Assembly (NCBI GenBank): GCA_902625035.1
Contig: CACNZK010000012.1
Location: forward strand, 1 to 32,287
Origin: an uncultured Pelagibacteraceae bacterium
Lineage (GTDB): Bacteria > Pseudomonadota > Alphaproteobacteria > Pelagibacterales > Pelagibacteraceae
DNA: 32,287 nt
Direction of reading: 5' to 3'
The notes beneath the pieces were generated by a model. That model saw nothing but the letters and a program-made list of their open reading frames with translations, had not been told where the DNA came from and did not search any database. Shown in pieces: positions 22,558 to 30,748 of this stretch (within the stretch, counting starts at the first letter, position 1; each line of letters opens with the position of its first letter). A program made the translations under genes and the position numbers.

Positions 22558-23768
22558 AGTATATAAACAAAAGACTGACAGTAGAAAAAGTCAATTTCCA
22601 GAAAATTGCTAAAAGGTTTGGAACACCTTTTTATTGTTATTCATTTTCAAAATTAAAAGATAATGTAAATAAATTTAAAGATAATTTTAAATCTTTTTCA
22701 CCTTTAATTTGTTTTGCAGTTAAATCTAATACCAATGTTAGTTTGATAAGAGAAATTAAAAAATTCGGTTTAGGGGCTGATGTAGTTTCTTTAGGTGAGC
22801 TTATGATAGCCTTAAAAGCAGGAATAAAACCAAATAAAATTGTATTTTCTGGAGTCGGAAAAACCTCCAGTGAATTAAATTTTGCAATTAACAAAAAAAT
22901 ATTACTCATTAATGCTGAGTCATTGAGTGAGATAATGGAGATAAATAGGCTTGCAAAATTAAAAAATAAAAAAGTTAGAGTTGGAGTTAGATTTAATCCT
23001 AACACAGATGCAAAAACACTTAAACAAATTTCTACTGGAAAAAAAGAAAATAAATTTGGAGTAAATAAAAATACATTTTATAAAATTGTAGATTTTTGTA
23101 AAAATTCAAAAAATATAGACTTAAAATGTTTGAGTGTTCATATAGGAAGTCAAATTTTAGATCATAAGCCCTATGGGAAAATGCTAAAAGCTGTCAGCCA
23201 CATCTTAGACAAAACTGATCATCAATTTGAATTTGTTGATTTAGGTGGGGGTATGGGTATTAATTATTCAGATAAAAATAAGACACTCAATTATAAAAAG
23301 TATAACAATGCAATTAATAATTTTCTTAGAAAACATAATGTAAAAATTATATTCGAACCTGGTAGATCTATAATTGGTAACACCGGTCTTTTAATTAGTA
23401 AAATTATATATATTAAAGATAGTGGTAGAAAAAAATTTATAATTTTAGATGCTGCTATGAATGATTTAATGAGACCCGCGCTATATGGAGCAATTCATAG
23501 GATATTGCCATTAATAAAATCTAACAAGACGTCAAATAAAACTTATGAATTTGTTGGTCCAATTTGTGAAAGCACCGATAGATTTATAACATTAAATAAA
23601 TTTCAAAAATTAAAAGAAAAAGATTTAATAGCTATATGTGATGTTGGCGCTTATGGTATGTCTTTGAGCTCTAATTACAATCTCAGACCTAAACCAATAG
23701 AATTATTAATTAAAGGTTCAAAAATTAATGTGATTAGAAAGAGACAAAAGTACACGGAAATAATCTAG
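22554..23768 (+). CDS. lysA: Diaminopimelate decarboxylase
   Basis: PLP enzyme (fold type III, alanine-racemase-like barrel) that decarboxylates meso-diaminopimelate to lysine. At 404 residues it matches family length. The PLP lysine is Lys57 in CFAVKSNTN; LGLGADVVS-like GLGADVVSLGE follows; HIGSQI and the glycine-rich DLGGGMGINY bind phosphate; EPGRSIIGNTG is the second family block; and GPICESTDRF carries the active-site cysteine contributed by the dimer partner. Near the end DVGAYGMSLSSNYN is the usual C-terminal barrel motif. The ATG lies in the lptM stop. The next gene, plsC, starts 11 bases downstream and may share the transcript. Confidence 0.96.
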   Translation: MKYINKRLTVEKVNFQKIAKRFGTPFYCYSFSKLKDNVNKFKDNFKSFSPLICFAVKSNTNVSLIREIKKFGLGADVVSLGELMIALKAGIKPNKIVFSGVGKTSSELNFAINKKILLINAESLSEIMEINRLAKLKNKKVRVGVRFNPNTDAKTLKQISTGKKENKFGVNKNTFYKIVDFCKNSKNIDLKCLSVHIGSQILDHKPYGKMLKAVSHILDKTDHQFEFVDLGGGMGINYSDKNKTLNYKKYNNAINNFLRKHNVKIIFEPGRSIIGNTGLLISKIIYIKDSGRKKFIILDAAMNDLMRPALYGAIHRILPLIKSNKTSNKTYEFVGPICESTDRFITLNKFQKLKEKDLIAICDVGAYGMSLSSNYNLRPKPIELLIKGSKINVIRKRQKYTEII

Positions 23769-23779
23769 CTTCTAGTAAA

Positions 23780-24481
23780 ATGTTAAGAAACTTTATATTT
23801 TCATTATTTTTTTTTACTGGTATTTTTATTATTTCAATACTTTTTTTACCCTCATTTTTCTTACCTAAACGAGTAGTATTATTAGGAGGTAGGTTAATGG
23901 GGTACTGGACAGGTTTTTGTTTAAAATTTTTTCTCTCAACAAAAATCATAATTAAAGGAACTGAAAATATTATAAGAGATGAAAAATTTTTTATAGCAGC
24001 ATCACACCAGTCGATGTTTGAAACTTTTTTTCTTCAAACTTTATTTAACTCGCCAGTATTTATTCTTAAAAAAGAATTACTACTTATACCAATATTTGGG
24101 TGGTATTTGAAAAAAATTGGATCTATTTCTATTAAAAGAGGTCAAATAACAAAAGATAATCTTAGCTTTTATGATGAAATTTCAAGTGTAGTTGCAAATT
24201 CAGATAGACCTCTAATAATTTTTCCTCAAGGAACTAGAGTTTTACCAAATGAACGACCACCCTTTAAAAAAGGAGCATCTAGAATTTATGAGAGACTTAA
24301 AATTGTATGTCAGCCAATTGCAATTAATTCTGGATATGTCTGGCCTAAATCAGGAAGAAAAGCTTCCAATAAAACTATAACTATTTCCATATTGTCACGT
24401 ATCAATAATAATTTAAATAAAGAGATGTTTCTTAAAACCTTAGAGGATAAAATCTACTCAGAGTTAGATTTGATCAATTAA
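23780..24481 (+). CDS. plsC: 1-acyl-sn-glycerol-3-phosphate acyltransferase
   Basis: Membrane-bound lysophosphatidic acid acyltransferase, 233 residues, that adds the second acyl chain to make phosphatidic acid. A hydrophobic N-terminus (MLRNFIFSLFFFTGIFIISILF) anchors it. The catalytic block is His76-QSMF-Glu81, i.e. HX4E instead of the textbook HX4D, a variant common in the alphaproteobacterial branch; block III is FPQGTR (148-153), with Gln where E. coli has Glu. GSISIKRG is block II. It is the last gene of the argH-lptM-lysA run, and its stop overlaps the convergent dnaN stop by 4 bases. No frame damage is seen. Preferred acyl donor (acyl-ACP or CoA) is unknown. Confidence 0.88.
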   Translation: MLRNFIFSLFFFTGIFIISILFLPSFFLPKRVVLLGGRLMGYWTGFCLKFFLSTKIIIKGTENIIRDEKFFIAASHQSMFETFFLQTLFNSPVFILKKELLLIPIFGWYLKKIGSISIKRGQITKDNLSFYDEISSVVANSDRPLIIFPQGTRVLPNERPPFKKGASRIYERLKIVCQPIAINSGYVWPKSGRKASNKTITISILSRINNNLNKEMFLKTLEDKIYSELDLIN

Positions 24482-25590
24482 CCCTTCATTGGCATCACAA
24501 CATATATACTATCAAAATCACTTGGGTCCTTTATTAAAGCTGGAGACCCTGAGTCATTAAAAAATAATTCTATTTTGTCTCCTTCAAGCTGTGATGCTAC
24601 ATCGATTAAATATCTAGAATTAAAACTTATTTCTAAATCATAACTAAACTTTACATTAAGAGTTTCATTACCATCTCCACTATTTGTATTATTAACAGAT
24701 AAATTCAGGTTATCTTGAGATAATTGAAATTTCACACCATCTTTTTTGTCTAAAGAAACAGATGCTACCCTATCAATAGATCCTAGAAATGGTTTTAAAT
24801 CAGTCTCTAATTTTTTTTGATTATTTTTAGGAATCACTTGTATATAATTTGGAAATTTCCCATCAATTAATTTTGAAATTAAAATACTATTAGTTAACTC
24901 AAACTTTATTTTTGATTTTAAATTTGATATTTTTAGATCTCCATCGTAACTATCAAGTAAATTACAAAGTTGAAAAATAGTTTTCTTTGGCAGAATTATT
25001 GGATCAAAATTAATCTTTTCATTTATCTTAATTTTGGATATGGACATCCTGTGACTATCAGTTGCTGCCGCTGTAAGATAAACCTTATCCTCAACCTCAG
25101 TTTGATGAAAATAAATACCACTCAAGTAGTGTCTTGTCTCGTCACTAGAAACTGAAAATTTACATTTATTTAGCAGTTTTAAGAAATTTTTTGAATTAAT
25201 TGTAAAATCGTTTTGATTAAAGTTTTCATCAGTCAATGGAAACTCTGTAGAGCTTATACAATTCAAATTAAATATTGATTGCTCAGACTCAAGCTGAAGT
25301 TTACTATCATTATTCATTGATAGATTAATTTTTTTATCTGGAGAGAACTTTCTTACAATATCAAACATTATAGATGAAGAAGTGGTTGTTTTCCCCTCCT
25401 GTAAAATTTCAACATTACTTATTTGATGAACAAAAATTAAATCTAAATCTGTTGCGGTAATTGTTAGTTTTGAATTACAAGCATCTAATAAAACATTTGA
25501 TAATATTGGAAGAGTGCTTCTTTTTTCAATTACTCCCTGACAATAACTTAAAGCTTCTTGAAGATCTTTTTGATTAACACTAAATTTCAT
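24478..25590 (-). CDS. dnaN: DNA polymerase III beta subunit (sliding clamp)
   Basis: The ring-shaped processivity clamp, 370 residues, three repeats of the clamp fold. The N-terminal MKFSVNQKDLQEALSYCQGVIEKRSTLPILSNVLL is typical, as are AATDSHRMS in the second domain and the C-terminal VVMPMKG, close to the E. coli ending MPMRL. It is downstream of dnaA and overlaps its stop by 11 bases, the ancestral dnaA-dnaN order, so the two are translationally coupled. recF does not follow; instead convergent plsC does. Compared with high-GC relatives the clamp has many Lys/Asn/Ser residues, as expected from the base composition. Confidence 0.97.
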   Translation of the reverse strand: MKFSVNQKDLQEALSYCQGVIEKRSTLPILSNVLLDACNSKLTITATDLDLIFVHQISNVEILQEGKTTTSSSIMFDIVRKFSPDKKINLSMNNDSKLQLESEQSIFNLNCISSTEFPLTDENFNQNDFTINSKNFLKLLNKCKFSVSSDETRHYLSGIYFHQTEVEDKVYLTAAATDSHRMSISKIKINEKINFDPIILPKKTIFQLCNLLDSYDGDLKISNLKSKIKFELTNSILISKLIDGKFPNYIQVIPKNNQKKLETDLKPFLGSIDRVASVSLDKKDGVKFQLSQDNLNLSVNNTNSGDGNETLNVKFSYDLEISFNSRYLIDVASQLEGDKIELFFNDSGSPALIKDPSDFDSIYVVMPMKG

Positions 25591-26986
25591 TTTCCCTGTT
25601 GTAAAGTATGATATTTTTTAATTTATTAATATTATCCTTCATGTCCGGGTTTTTTTCCTTTAATTGTTCTATAGTTTTGACCGAATGAATTATTGTTGTG
25701 TGATCACGATTAGAGAATTCTCGTCCAATTTCAGGTAAAGACTTTGTGGTTAAAAGTTTAGTTAGATAAATTGCTGTTTGTCTAGGTCTAACTAAATATC
25801 TCGACCTTCTCGAGGATAACATTTCATTTTTACTAATCTTAAAAAATTTACAAACAATAGTTTGTATTGAGTCTATTGTTACAGCATTTTCGTTTAAATT
25901 TAGTAAATCTTTCAAAACAACTTTTGTTTCAGCTAAATTTGGAAGTTTATTATAAATTCTAGAAAAAGAGACAATTCGATTTACTGCTCCAACTAATTCT
26001 CTCACATTTGTTGTTATCTTGGTACTTATAAAATCTTTGATTTCTTCTGAAATATTTAATTTGCCTGAATACAAACTCATCAACTCGTCAATTTTATAAT
26101 TAAGAATTTTTTTTCTAAGATCGTACTCAGGTTTTTGAATATCCACCACTAATCCACCAGAAAAACGCGATTTTATTCTCTCTTGAATTCTAATTAACTT
26201 ATTCGGAGGTCTATCAGCAGATACAATAATTTGTGAACCTTTCTCTAAAAGAGCGTTAAAAGTGTGAAAAAACTCCTCTTGCATAGCCTCTTTCCCATTC
26301 ATAAATTGTATGTCGTCTATTATTAATACATCGGTGTTTCTAAAATACTCTTTAAATTTAACCATATCGTTAGATTTTATTGATTTAACAAATTGGTACA
26401 TAAATCGCTCGGCAGAAATAAACATTACTTTTTTGTTTTTATTCATTTCATGTCCAATTGAGTTTAATAAATGAGTTTTCCCTAGTCCAACACCGCCGTA
26501 AACATAAAGTGGATTATAATATGAAATGTTTTCTGAAACTTTTAAAGAAGCTTCAAAAGCGATCTTATTACTTGAACCAATTAAAAAATTTTCAAATCTC
26601 TTATTTGGGTCTATTCGATTATATTGAAGGTATGAGTCTTTGATAAATGAAATATTCTCTACATCACTTATTTTATTCTTATTGTTTGAATTGGTAAAAG
26701 TATTGTCTTTATTCTCAATGATTTTAAATTCTATTCTTATAATTTCTTTTTTATGTTTTTTTATAGTTTGTAAGATCTGATCTAAATATCTTGATGTGAT
26801 CCAATCACGAATAAACCTAGTAGGAACTGCAAGCAAAATATAATTATTAAATTCCTCAAATAATCCAATTTTTTTAATCCAACTATCGTAAACATCTATA
26901 CCTAGTTTAATTTTTAAGTCTGATTGAATTAATGACCAGTCTAAGTTAGTTTTGTCAAAATTTTTGTTTGTATAAGTTTTGCTCAT
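25580..26986 (-). CDS. dnaA: Chromosomal replication initiator DnaA
   Basis: AAA+ initiator protein, 468 residues. Domain I (1-85) starts W-S-L-I..LGIDVYDSWIKKI; domain II is a short Asn/Lys-rich linker (90-125); domain III has Walker A GGVGLGKT (164-171), Walker B LIIDDIQFM, and the sensor/box VII region RIQERIKSRFSGGL; domain IV is the DNA-binding part with LPEIGREFSNRDHTTIIHSV (C-terminal 45 residues), which reads the DnaA box. It opens replication and regulates genes. It lies between rpsT and dnaN as in many alphaproteobacteria. Upstream is a 272-base AT-rich gap. There is no Shine-Dalgarno sequence before the ATG, as for many genes here. Confidence 0.97.
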   Translation of the reverse strand: MSKTYTNKNFDKTNLDWSLIQSDLKIKLGIDVYDSWIKKIGLFEEFNNYILLAVPTRFIRDWITSRYLDQILQTIKKHKKEIIRIEFKIIENKDNTFTNSNNKNKISDVENISFIKDSYLQYNRIDPNKRFENFLIGSSNKIAFEASLKVSENISYYNPLYVYGGVGLGKTHLLNSIGHEMNKNKKVMFISAERFMYQFVKSIKSNDMVKFKEYFRNTDVLIIDDIQFMNGKEAMQEEFFHTFNALLEKGSQIIVSADRPPNKLIRIQERIKSRFSGGLVVDIQKPEYDLRKKILNYKIDELMSLYSGKLNISEEIKDFISTKITTNVRELVGAVNRIVSFSRIYNKLPNLAETKVVLKDLLNLNENAVTIDSIQTIVCKFFKISKNEMLSSRRSRYLVRPRQTAIYLTKLLTTKSLPEIGREFSNRDHTTIIHSVKTIEQLKEKNPDMKDNINKLKNIILYNRENEI

Positions 26987-27258
26987 TTTTTTGGAGAGAG
27001 TCCAGTTACATCATTTATGGTTCTCAATGCAACAAATTATTTTCTTAAATTAAAAAAAAATTAAATCTGGGATTGTGCAAAAAAATTTTTTCAAAAAATT
27101 CTTTGACAATTTTTTTTTTTGTGTATTAAAAAAAAAATAAAATTTATGATTGAATTAAATATAATATTTTTTTACTAATTCTAAATATTGTAATATTAAG
27201 TCACTAGCTTATATATAATGCGTATTCTTAAGGTTGAATCAACTTGAGGTATAGAAAA
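26987..27258. other. AT-rich gap upstream of dnaA, with a DnaA-box-like site
   Basis: The second-largest gene-free stretch. On the minus strand TTTTGCACA (27082-27074) fits the relaxed DnaA box TTWTNCACA, and TAATACACA (27128-27120) fits with one mismatch in the same orientation. Between them are the palindrome AATTTTTT-C-AAAAAATT (27084-27100) and long A/T runs. It should contain the dnaA promoter. It might be autoregulatory or part of oriC, but two weak boxes are not proof. Confidence 0.4.
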
Positions 27259-27519
27259 TTATAATGACGCTATTTTTTTTGTAATTCTCGAAATATTTCT
27301 AGATGCGTTTTGTTTTTTTATAATTCCAGTTTTTGCAACTTTCATAAGCTCTGAATTCAACTTAGGTAAGAATTTTAAAGCCTCTTTTTTCTCTTTACTT
27401 TCAATTAGAGCGTTCATCTTCTTTAACGCATTCTTATATTTACTTTTTCTAGCTTTATTAACGACTGTCTGCTTTGATATTCGTCTTATTCTCTTGATTG
27501 CTGATTTTGTATTGGCCAT
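27259..27519 (-). CDS. rpsT: 30S ribosomal protein S20
   Basis: An 86-residue basic, all-helical 30S protein that binds 16S rRNA. It opens MANTKSAIKRIRRISKQTVVNKARKSKYKNALKK, the S20 consensus, and ends in KTGIIKKQNASRNISRITKKIASL, matching the K.G.IHKN.A.R..SRL. C-terminal motif. It sits alone between mutM and dnaA, with its own promoter, TTGACC-N17-TATACC (27559-27531), whose predicted start leaves a leader of only about five bases. The mutM-rpsT-dnaA order is conserved in alphaproteobacteria. Confidence 0.97.
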   Translation of the reverse strand: MANTKSAIKRIRRISKQTVVNKARKSKYKNALKKMNALIESKEKKEALKFLPKLNSELMKVAKTGIIKKQNASRNISRITKKIASL

Positions 27520-27530
27520 TATTTTGCAGG

Positions 27531-27559
27531 GGTATAGCTTCTTAATTAGGTATGGTCAA
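27531..27559 (-). promoter_or_regulatory. rpsT promoter
   Basis: Minus strand: -35 TTGACC (27559-27554), exactly 17 bases, -10 TATACC (27536-27531). The -10 ends 11 bases before the rpsT ATG, so the transcript should begin 4-6 bases before the start codon. The -35 lies 8 bases after the mutM stop, so the whole promoter fits in the 48-base gap. Confidence 0.65.
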
Positions 27560-27567
27560 TAACATAT

Positions 27568-28434
27568 TCACATTTTTTGACAATTTTTGCATAAAAAAGT
27601 AGATCTATTTGATTGATTAATTTTGCAAATTTTACCAAAGCAGCCTGCTCTTTTACAATTTAAATTATTTCTACCATAGACTTGGAATTCTTTTTGAAAA
27701 TGACCGGTATTGCCTGTTGTATTTTTAAAATCCCTAATTGTTGAACCACCTTTTTTTATAGCATTAAGTAAAATTTTTTTTGAATTAAGAATTAATTTTT
27801 TACATTGCAATATACTTAATTGTTTTGCTGCTTTAAGTGGGTGAATTTTAGATAAATACAAAATTTCACTTGCATAAATGTTTCCAATTCCTGAAACAAA
27901 TCTTTGGTCTATCAAAAAATTTTTTATACTTTTATTTTTACCTTCAAAATATTTAGTAACATATCTTGAATTAAATTTTTTATCAAAAGGTTCTGGACCA
28001 TAATTTTGAAATTTTTTATTTAAAATATTTTTATTTAAAATTAATTGAAAAAAACCAAATCTTCTTGGATCATTATAAATCATTCTTAAATCTTTAAAAA
28101 AAAACTCAATATGATTATGTTTTTTAGGTAAATTTGGTGAGCTATAAAAACTAGTATTTGAGAATGAATGATTTTTTTTGTTTTTCACTATATGAATAGT
28201 TCCGGACATTCCAAGATGGATGATGCAAAAGCTTTGATTTTCAAGCTCTATTATCAAATACTTAGAAAATCTACTAATGTTTGAGATAAGTTTATTCTTT
28301 AAATTGTGCTCAAATGATGATTTTACTTTAAATCTCAAATTTCTATTTCTTACTGAAACTTTTATTATTTTTTTTCCTTTTATATTTTTTGTAAGTGATT
28401 GTTTTACAATTTCTACTTCTGGTAATTCTGGCAT
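27568..28434 (-). CDS. mutM: Formamidopyrimidine-DNA glycosylase
   Basis: Base-excision repair enzyme that removes 8-oxoguanine and ring-opened purines. A 288-residue Fpg/Nei protein. The mature N-terminus PELPEVE supplies the catalytic Pro2 and Glu3; HLGMSGTIHI carries the conserved beta-hairpin Lys/His region; DPRRFGFF is the void-filling loop; and SGIGNIYASEILY is the helix-two-turn-helix. The zinc finger at the C-terminus is Cys-x4-Cys (NCKRAGC) followed by GRSTF-like NRSTFLCKNC, the alphaproteobacterial form with an extra residue pair in the first knuckle. It is divergent from ubiE across 33 bases and upstream of rpsT. Confidence 0.95.
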   Translation of the reverse strand: MPELPEVEIVKQSLTKNIKGKKIIKVSVRNRNLRFKVKSSFEHNLKNKLISNISRFSKYLIIELENQSFCIIHLGMSGTIHIVKNKKNHSFSNTSFYSSPNLPKKHNHIEFFFKDLRMIYNDPRRFGFFQLILNKNILNKKFQNYGPEPFDKKFNSRYVTKYFEGKNKSIKNFLIDQRFVSGIGNIYASEILYLSKIHPLKAAKQLSILQCKKLILNSKKILLNAIKKGGSTIRDFKNTTGNTGHFQKEFQVYGRNNLNCKRAGCFGKICKINQSNRSTFLCKNCQKM

Positions 28435-28467
28435 TTGATATTATATTACACTTATAATTAATTAAAA
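28435..28467. promoter_or_regulatory. Compact divergent mutM/ubiE promoter
   Basis: This 33-base gap has TATAAT on each strand: 28453-28458 on plus for ubiE (9 bases before its ATG) and 28445-28440 on minus for mutM (5 bases before its ATG). Both predict transcripts starting at or next to the start codon, with the -35 of each reaching into the opposite gene's 5' region. Leaderless mRNAs are thus likely. Confidence 0.5.
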
Positions 28468-29172
28468 ATGAAACAATATCTTCAAAATAAAAAAGGATTA
28501 GTTCAAGGAGTATTTGATCAAGTTTTTGATAAATATGATTTAATGAATGACTTTATGTCGCTTGGGGTTCATAGACTTTGGAAAAGAAATTTAATTAATA
28601 TGATGAATCCATCGAGTAATCAAAATTTAATCGACGTAGCATGCGGTACTGGTGATATTGGAAAACTTTTTTTAGATAGCACTGATGACAACAACAACAT
28701 AACTTGTGTTGATCCAAATGAAAGAATGATTAAAAAAGGTAAAGCTAAGTTAATAAATTACAAAAATATCAATTGGATAATTTCTAAAGCTGAAAAGCTT
28801 CCCTCAAAAGAAAATTCTTTTGATTTTTACACAATAAGTTTTGGTTTAAGGAATGCAACAAACTTAAACAAGGTTTTATCTGAAGCTTACAGAGTATTGA
28901 AGCCTGGTGGAAGATTTTTATGTTTAGAATTTTCTAAAATACAAAATGAAAATTTTGAGTATATTTACAAGCATTATTCAAAACTGATACCTTTCATTGG
29001 TAAATATATAGTTGGTAAAAAAGAACCTTATGAATATTTAATAAAAAGTATCGAGGAATTTGTCAATCAAGATGAATTATTGGAGTTAATGGTAAATAAT
29101 AACTTTAAAAAATGTAATTATAGAAATTTAACTAACGGTATAGTTTCGATTCATAGTGGTTGGAAAATTTAA
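28468..29172 (+). CDS. ubiE: Ubiquinone/menaquinone methyltransferase UbiE
   Basis: SAM-dependent C-methyltransferase, 234 residues, that methylates the benzoquinol ring (Coq5 step) in ubiquinone synthesis. VFDQVFDKYDLMNDFMSLGVHRLWKR (15-40) is the N-terminal family signature; DVACGTGDIG (56-65) is the SAM glycine loop; and SFGLRNATNLNKVLSEAYRVLKPGGRFLCLEFSK is the second UbiE/Coq5 signature. It heads the ubiE-ubiB-coaBC-dut run, a conserved alphaproteobacterial order. The stop overlaps ubiB's ATG as TAATG. Since it has no separate UbiG or menaquinone genes around it, ubiquinone is the expected product. Confidence 0.96.
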   Translation: MKQYLQNKKGLVQGVFDQVFDKYDLMNDFMSLGVHRLWKRNLINMMNPSSNQNLIDVACGTGDIGKLFLDSTDDNNNITCVDPNERMIKKGKAKLINYKNINWIISKAEKLPSKENSFDFYTISFGLRNATNLNKVLSEAYRVLKPGGRFLCLEFSKIQNENFEYIYKHYSKLIPFIGKYIVGKKEPYEYLIKSIEEFVNQDELLELMVNNNFKKCNYRNLTNGIVSIHSGWKI

Positions 29173-30740
29173 TGATTAAAAAATTATTCACTTTATTTAA
29201 AATTGGTAGAAAAGTTGCGAAATCGGACATATTAAACATAGTCTCAAAATTTCATGAGCCACCTTTTTTAATAAAAATTTTATTTAAGATTTTATCAATA
29301 TCTCTGTCCTCAAAAAAAAAAATAGATGAATATAAAAGTGAGGGTGAACGTTTATCTGACTCGTTGGAGTCTTTGGGTACAACTTTTATTAAACTTGGGC
29401 AATTTCTTGCAACCCGTCCAGATATTATTGGAGAAGAACTTTCTAAAAAACTTGAAAATCTTCAAGACAAACTCCCACCATTTTCATTAATTGAGGCAAA
29501 AGAAATAATTAAAAATGATTTAGGTTTGGATGTATATAATTCAATTATAGACTTAAGTGAACCAGTAGCCGCTGCTTCGATAGCACAAGTTCATAAAGCG
29601 CAAATTAATGATAATGGGACTATTAAAGATGTAGCTATAAAAATTTTACGTCCAAATATTAAAAAAATCTTTAATGAGGAAATAGATGCAATGATGCTAT
29701 TTGCTTTTCTAATTGAGTCTTTTATTAAGAAAACTAAAAGACTAAAATTAGTCGAGGTAGTTTTCTTATTAAAGGAAATAACTAACCTAGAGATGGACCT
29801 AAGATTTGAGGCTGCAGCTGCAAATGAGTACGCAGAAAATACAAAAAATGATGTTGGATTTAGAATTCCACAAATTTATTGGAACTTTACAAGTGAAAAT
29901 GTGATGACATTAGATTGGGTTGATGGAATTTCAATTCGAGAAACAGAAGAACTAAAAAAAAGAAACTTAAATACTGAAAAAATTGCAAATGACATTATCC
30001 AAAATTTTCTAAGACATGCAGTGAGAGATGGATTTTTTCATGCTGATATGCATCAAGGAAATATATTTATAGATAATAATGGTCATATAGTTCCAATCGA
30101 TTTTGGAATAATGGGTAGGCTTGATAAAATGAGTAAAAGATTTTTAGCGGAAATACTATTTGGTTTTATTCAAAGAGATTATCGTAAAGTTGCAGAGGTA
30201 CATTTAGTAGCTGGACTGGTTCCTAAAGAAGTTCCTATAGATGACCTTGCCCAAGCTCTAAGATCAATTGGTGAACCAATTTTTGGTCAAACAGTAAAAG
30301 ATATTTCTGGTGGTAAGTTATTAAAACAATTATTTGATGTTACAGAAAAATTTAATATGCAAACACAGCCTCAGCTTCTTATGCTGCAAAAAACAATGGT
30401 CGTTGTTGAGGGAGTAGCTAGAAAATTAAATCCAAATACAAACATTTGGACTACATCTAAACCTGTCCTAGAAAATTGGTTAAGAGAGACCAAAGATCCT
30501 ATGACCACAATTAATGAGACAATTGAAAGTACTTCGGAAGTTATTAAAAGATTACCAGAATTCCCTGAGATAATGGATAAAGCAAATCAAGCTTTAACAT
30601 ATCTAGCGAGTGGACAAATTCCACAAAATTCAAATTCTTACAATGCTTTAAATACAAAAAAATCAGAAATGACTACTTTTAGAAATCAATCTATTGTTGG
30701 CTTTTTAGTCCTTGTAATTTTTGGTCTATTGGTATTTTAA
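29172..30740 (+). CDS. ubiB: Ubiquinone biosynthesis ATPase/kinase-like UbiB
   Basis: UbiB/Coq8 (ABC1) atypical kinase-like protein, 522 residues with the ATG at 29172, needed for ubiquinone synthesis. Features: KLGQ motif (74-77) of the family-specific extension (FIKLGQFLATRPD), the Ala-rich loop AAASIAQV (133-140) that replaces the kinase P-loop, the catalytic-loop HADMHQGN (290-297) and DFG (310-312). These are UbiB hallmarks. The C-terminus has a membrane helix ([15 protein letters not shown]); the second one usual in the family is not seen. A longer reading from a TTG at 29160 is possible but the TAATG overlap with ubiE favours 29172. coaBC starts 8 bases downstream. Confidence 0.95.
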   Translation: MIKKLFTLFKIGRKVAKSDILNIVSKFHEPPFLIKILFKILSISLSSKKKIDEYKSEGERLSDSLESLGTTFIKLGQFLATRPDIIGEELSKKLENLQDKLPPFSLIEAKEIIKNDLGLDVYNSIIDLSEPVAAASIAQVHKAQINDNGTIKDVAIKILRPNIKKIFNEEIDAMMLFAFLIESFIKKTKRLKLVEVVFLLKEITNLEMDLRFEAAAANEYAENTKNDVGFRIPQIYWNFTSENVMTLDWVDGISIRETEELKKRNLNTEKIANDIIQNFLRHAVRDGFFHADMHQGNIFIDNNGHIVPIDFGIMGRLDKMSKRFLAEILFGFIQRDYRKVAEVHLVAGLVPKEVPIDDLAQALRSIGEPIFGQTVKDISGGKLLKQLFDVTEKFNMQTQPQLLMLQKTMVVVEGVARKLNPNTNIWTTSKPVLENWLRETKDPMTTINETIESTSEVIKRLPEFPEIMDKANQALTYLASGQIPQNSNSYNALNTKKSEMTTFRNQSIVGFLVLVIFGLLVF

Positions 30741-30748
30741 TTCACTCC

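Noticed and set aside
22637..23005. 122-residue minus-strand frame inside lysA
   Set aside because: Antisense shadow of lysA, whose PLP motifs are intact.
27103..27131. TTGACA on the plus strand in the dnaA-rpsT gap
   Set aside because: The matching -10 is TTAAAA and it would point antisense into rpsT; no gene starts there.
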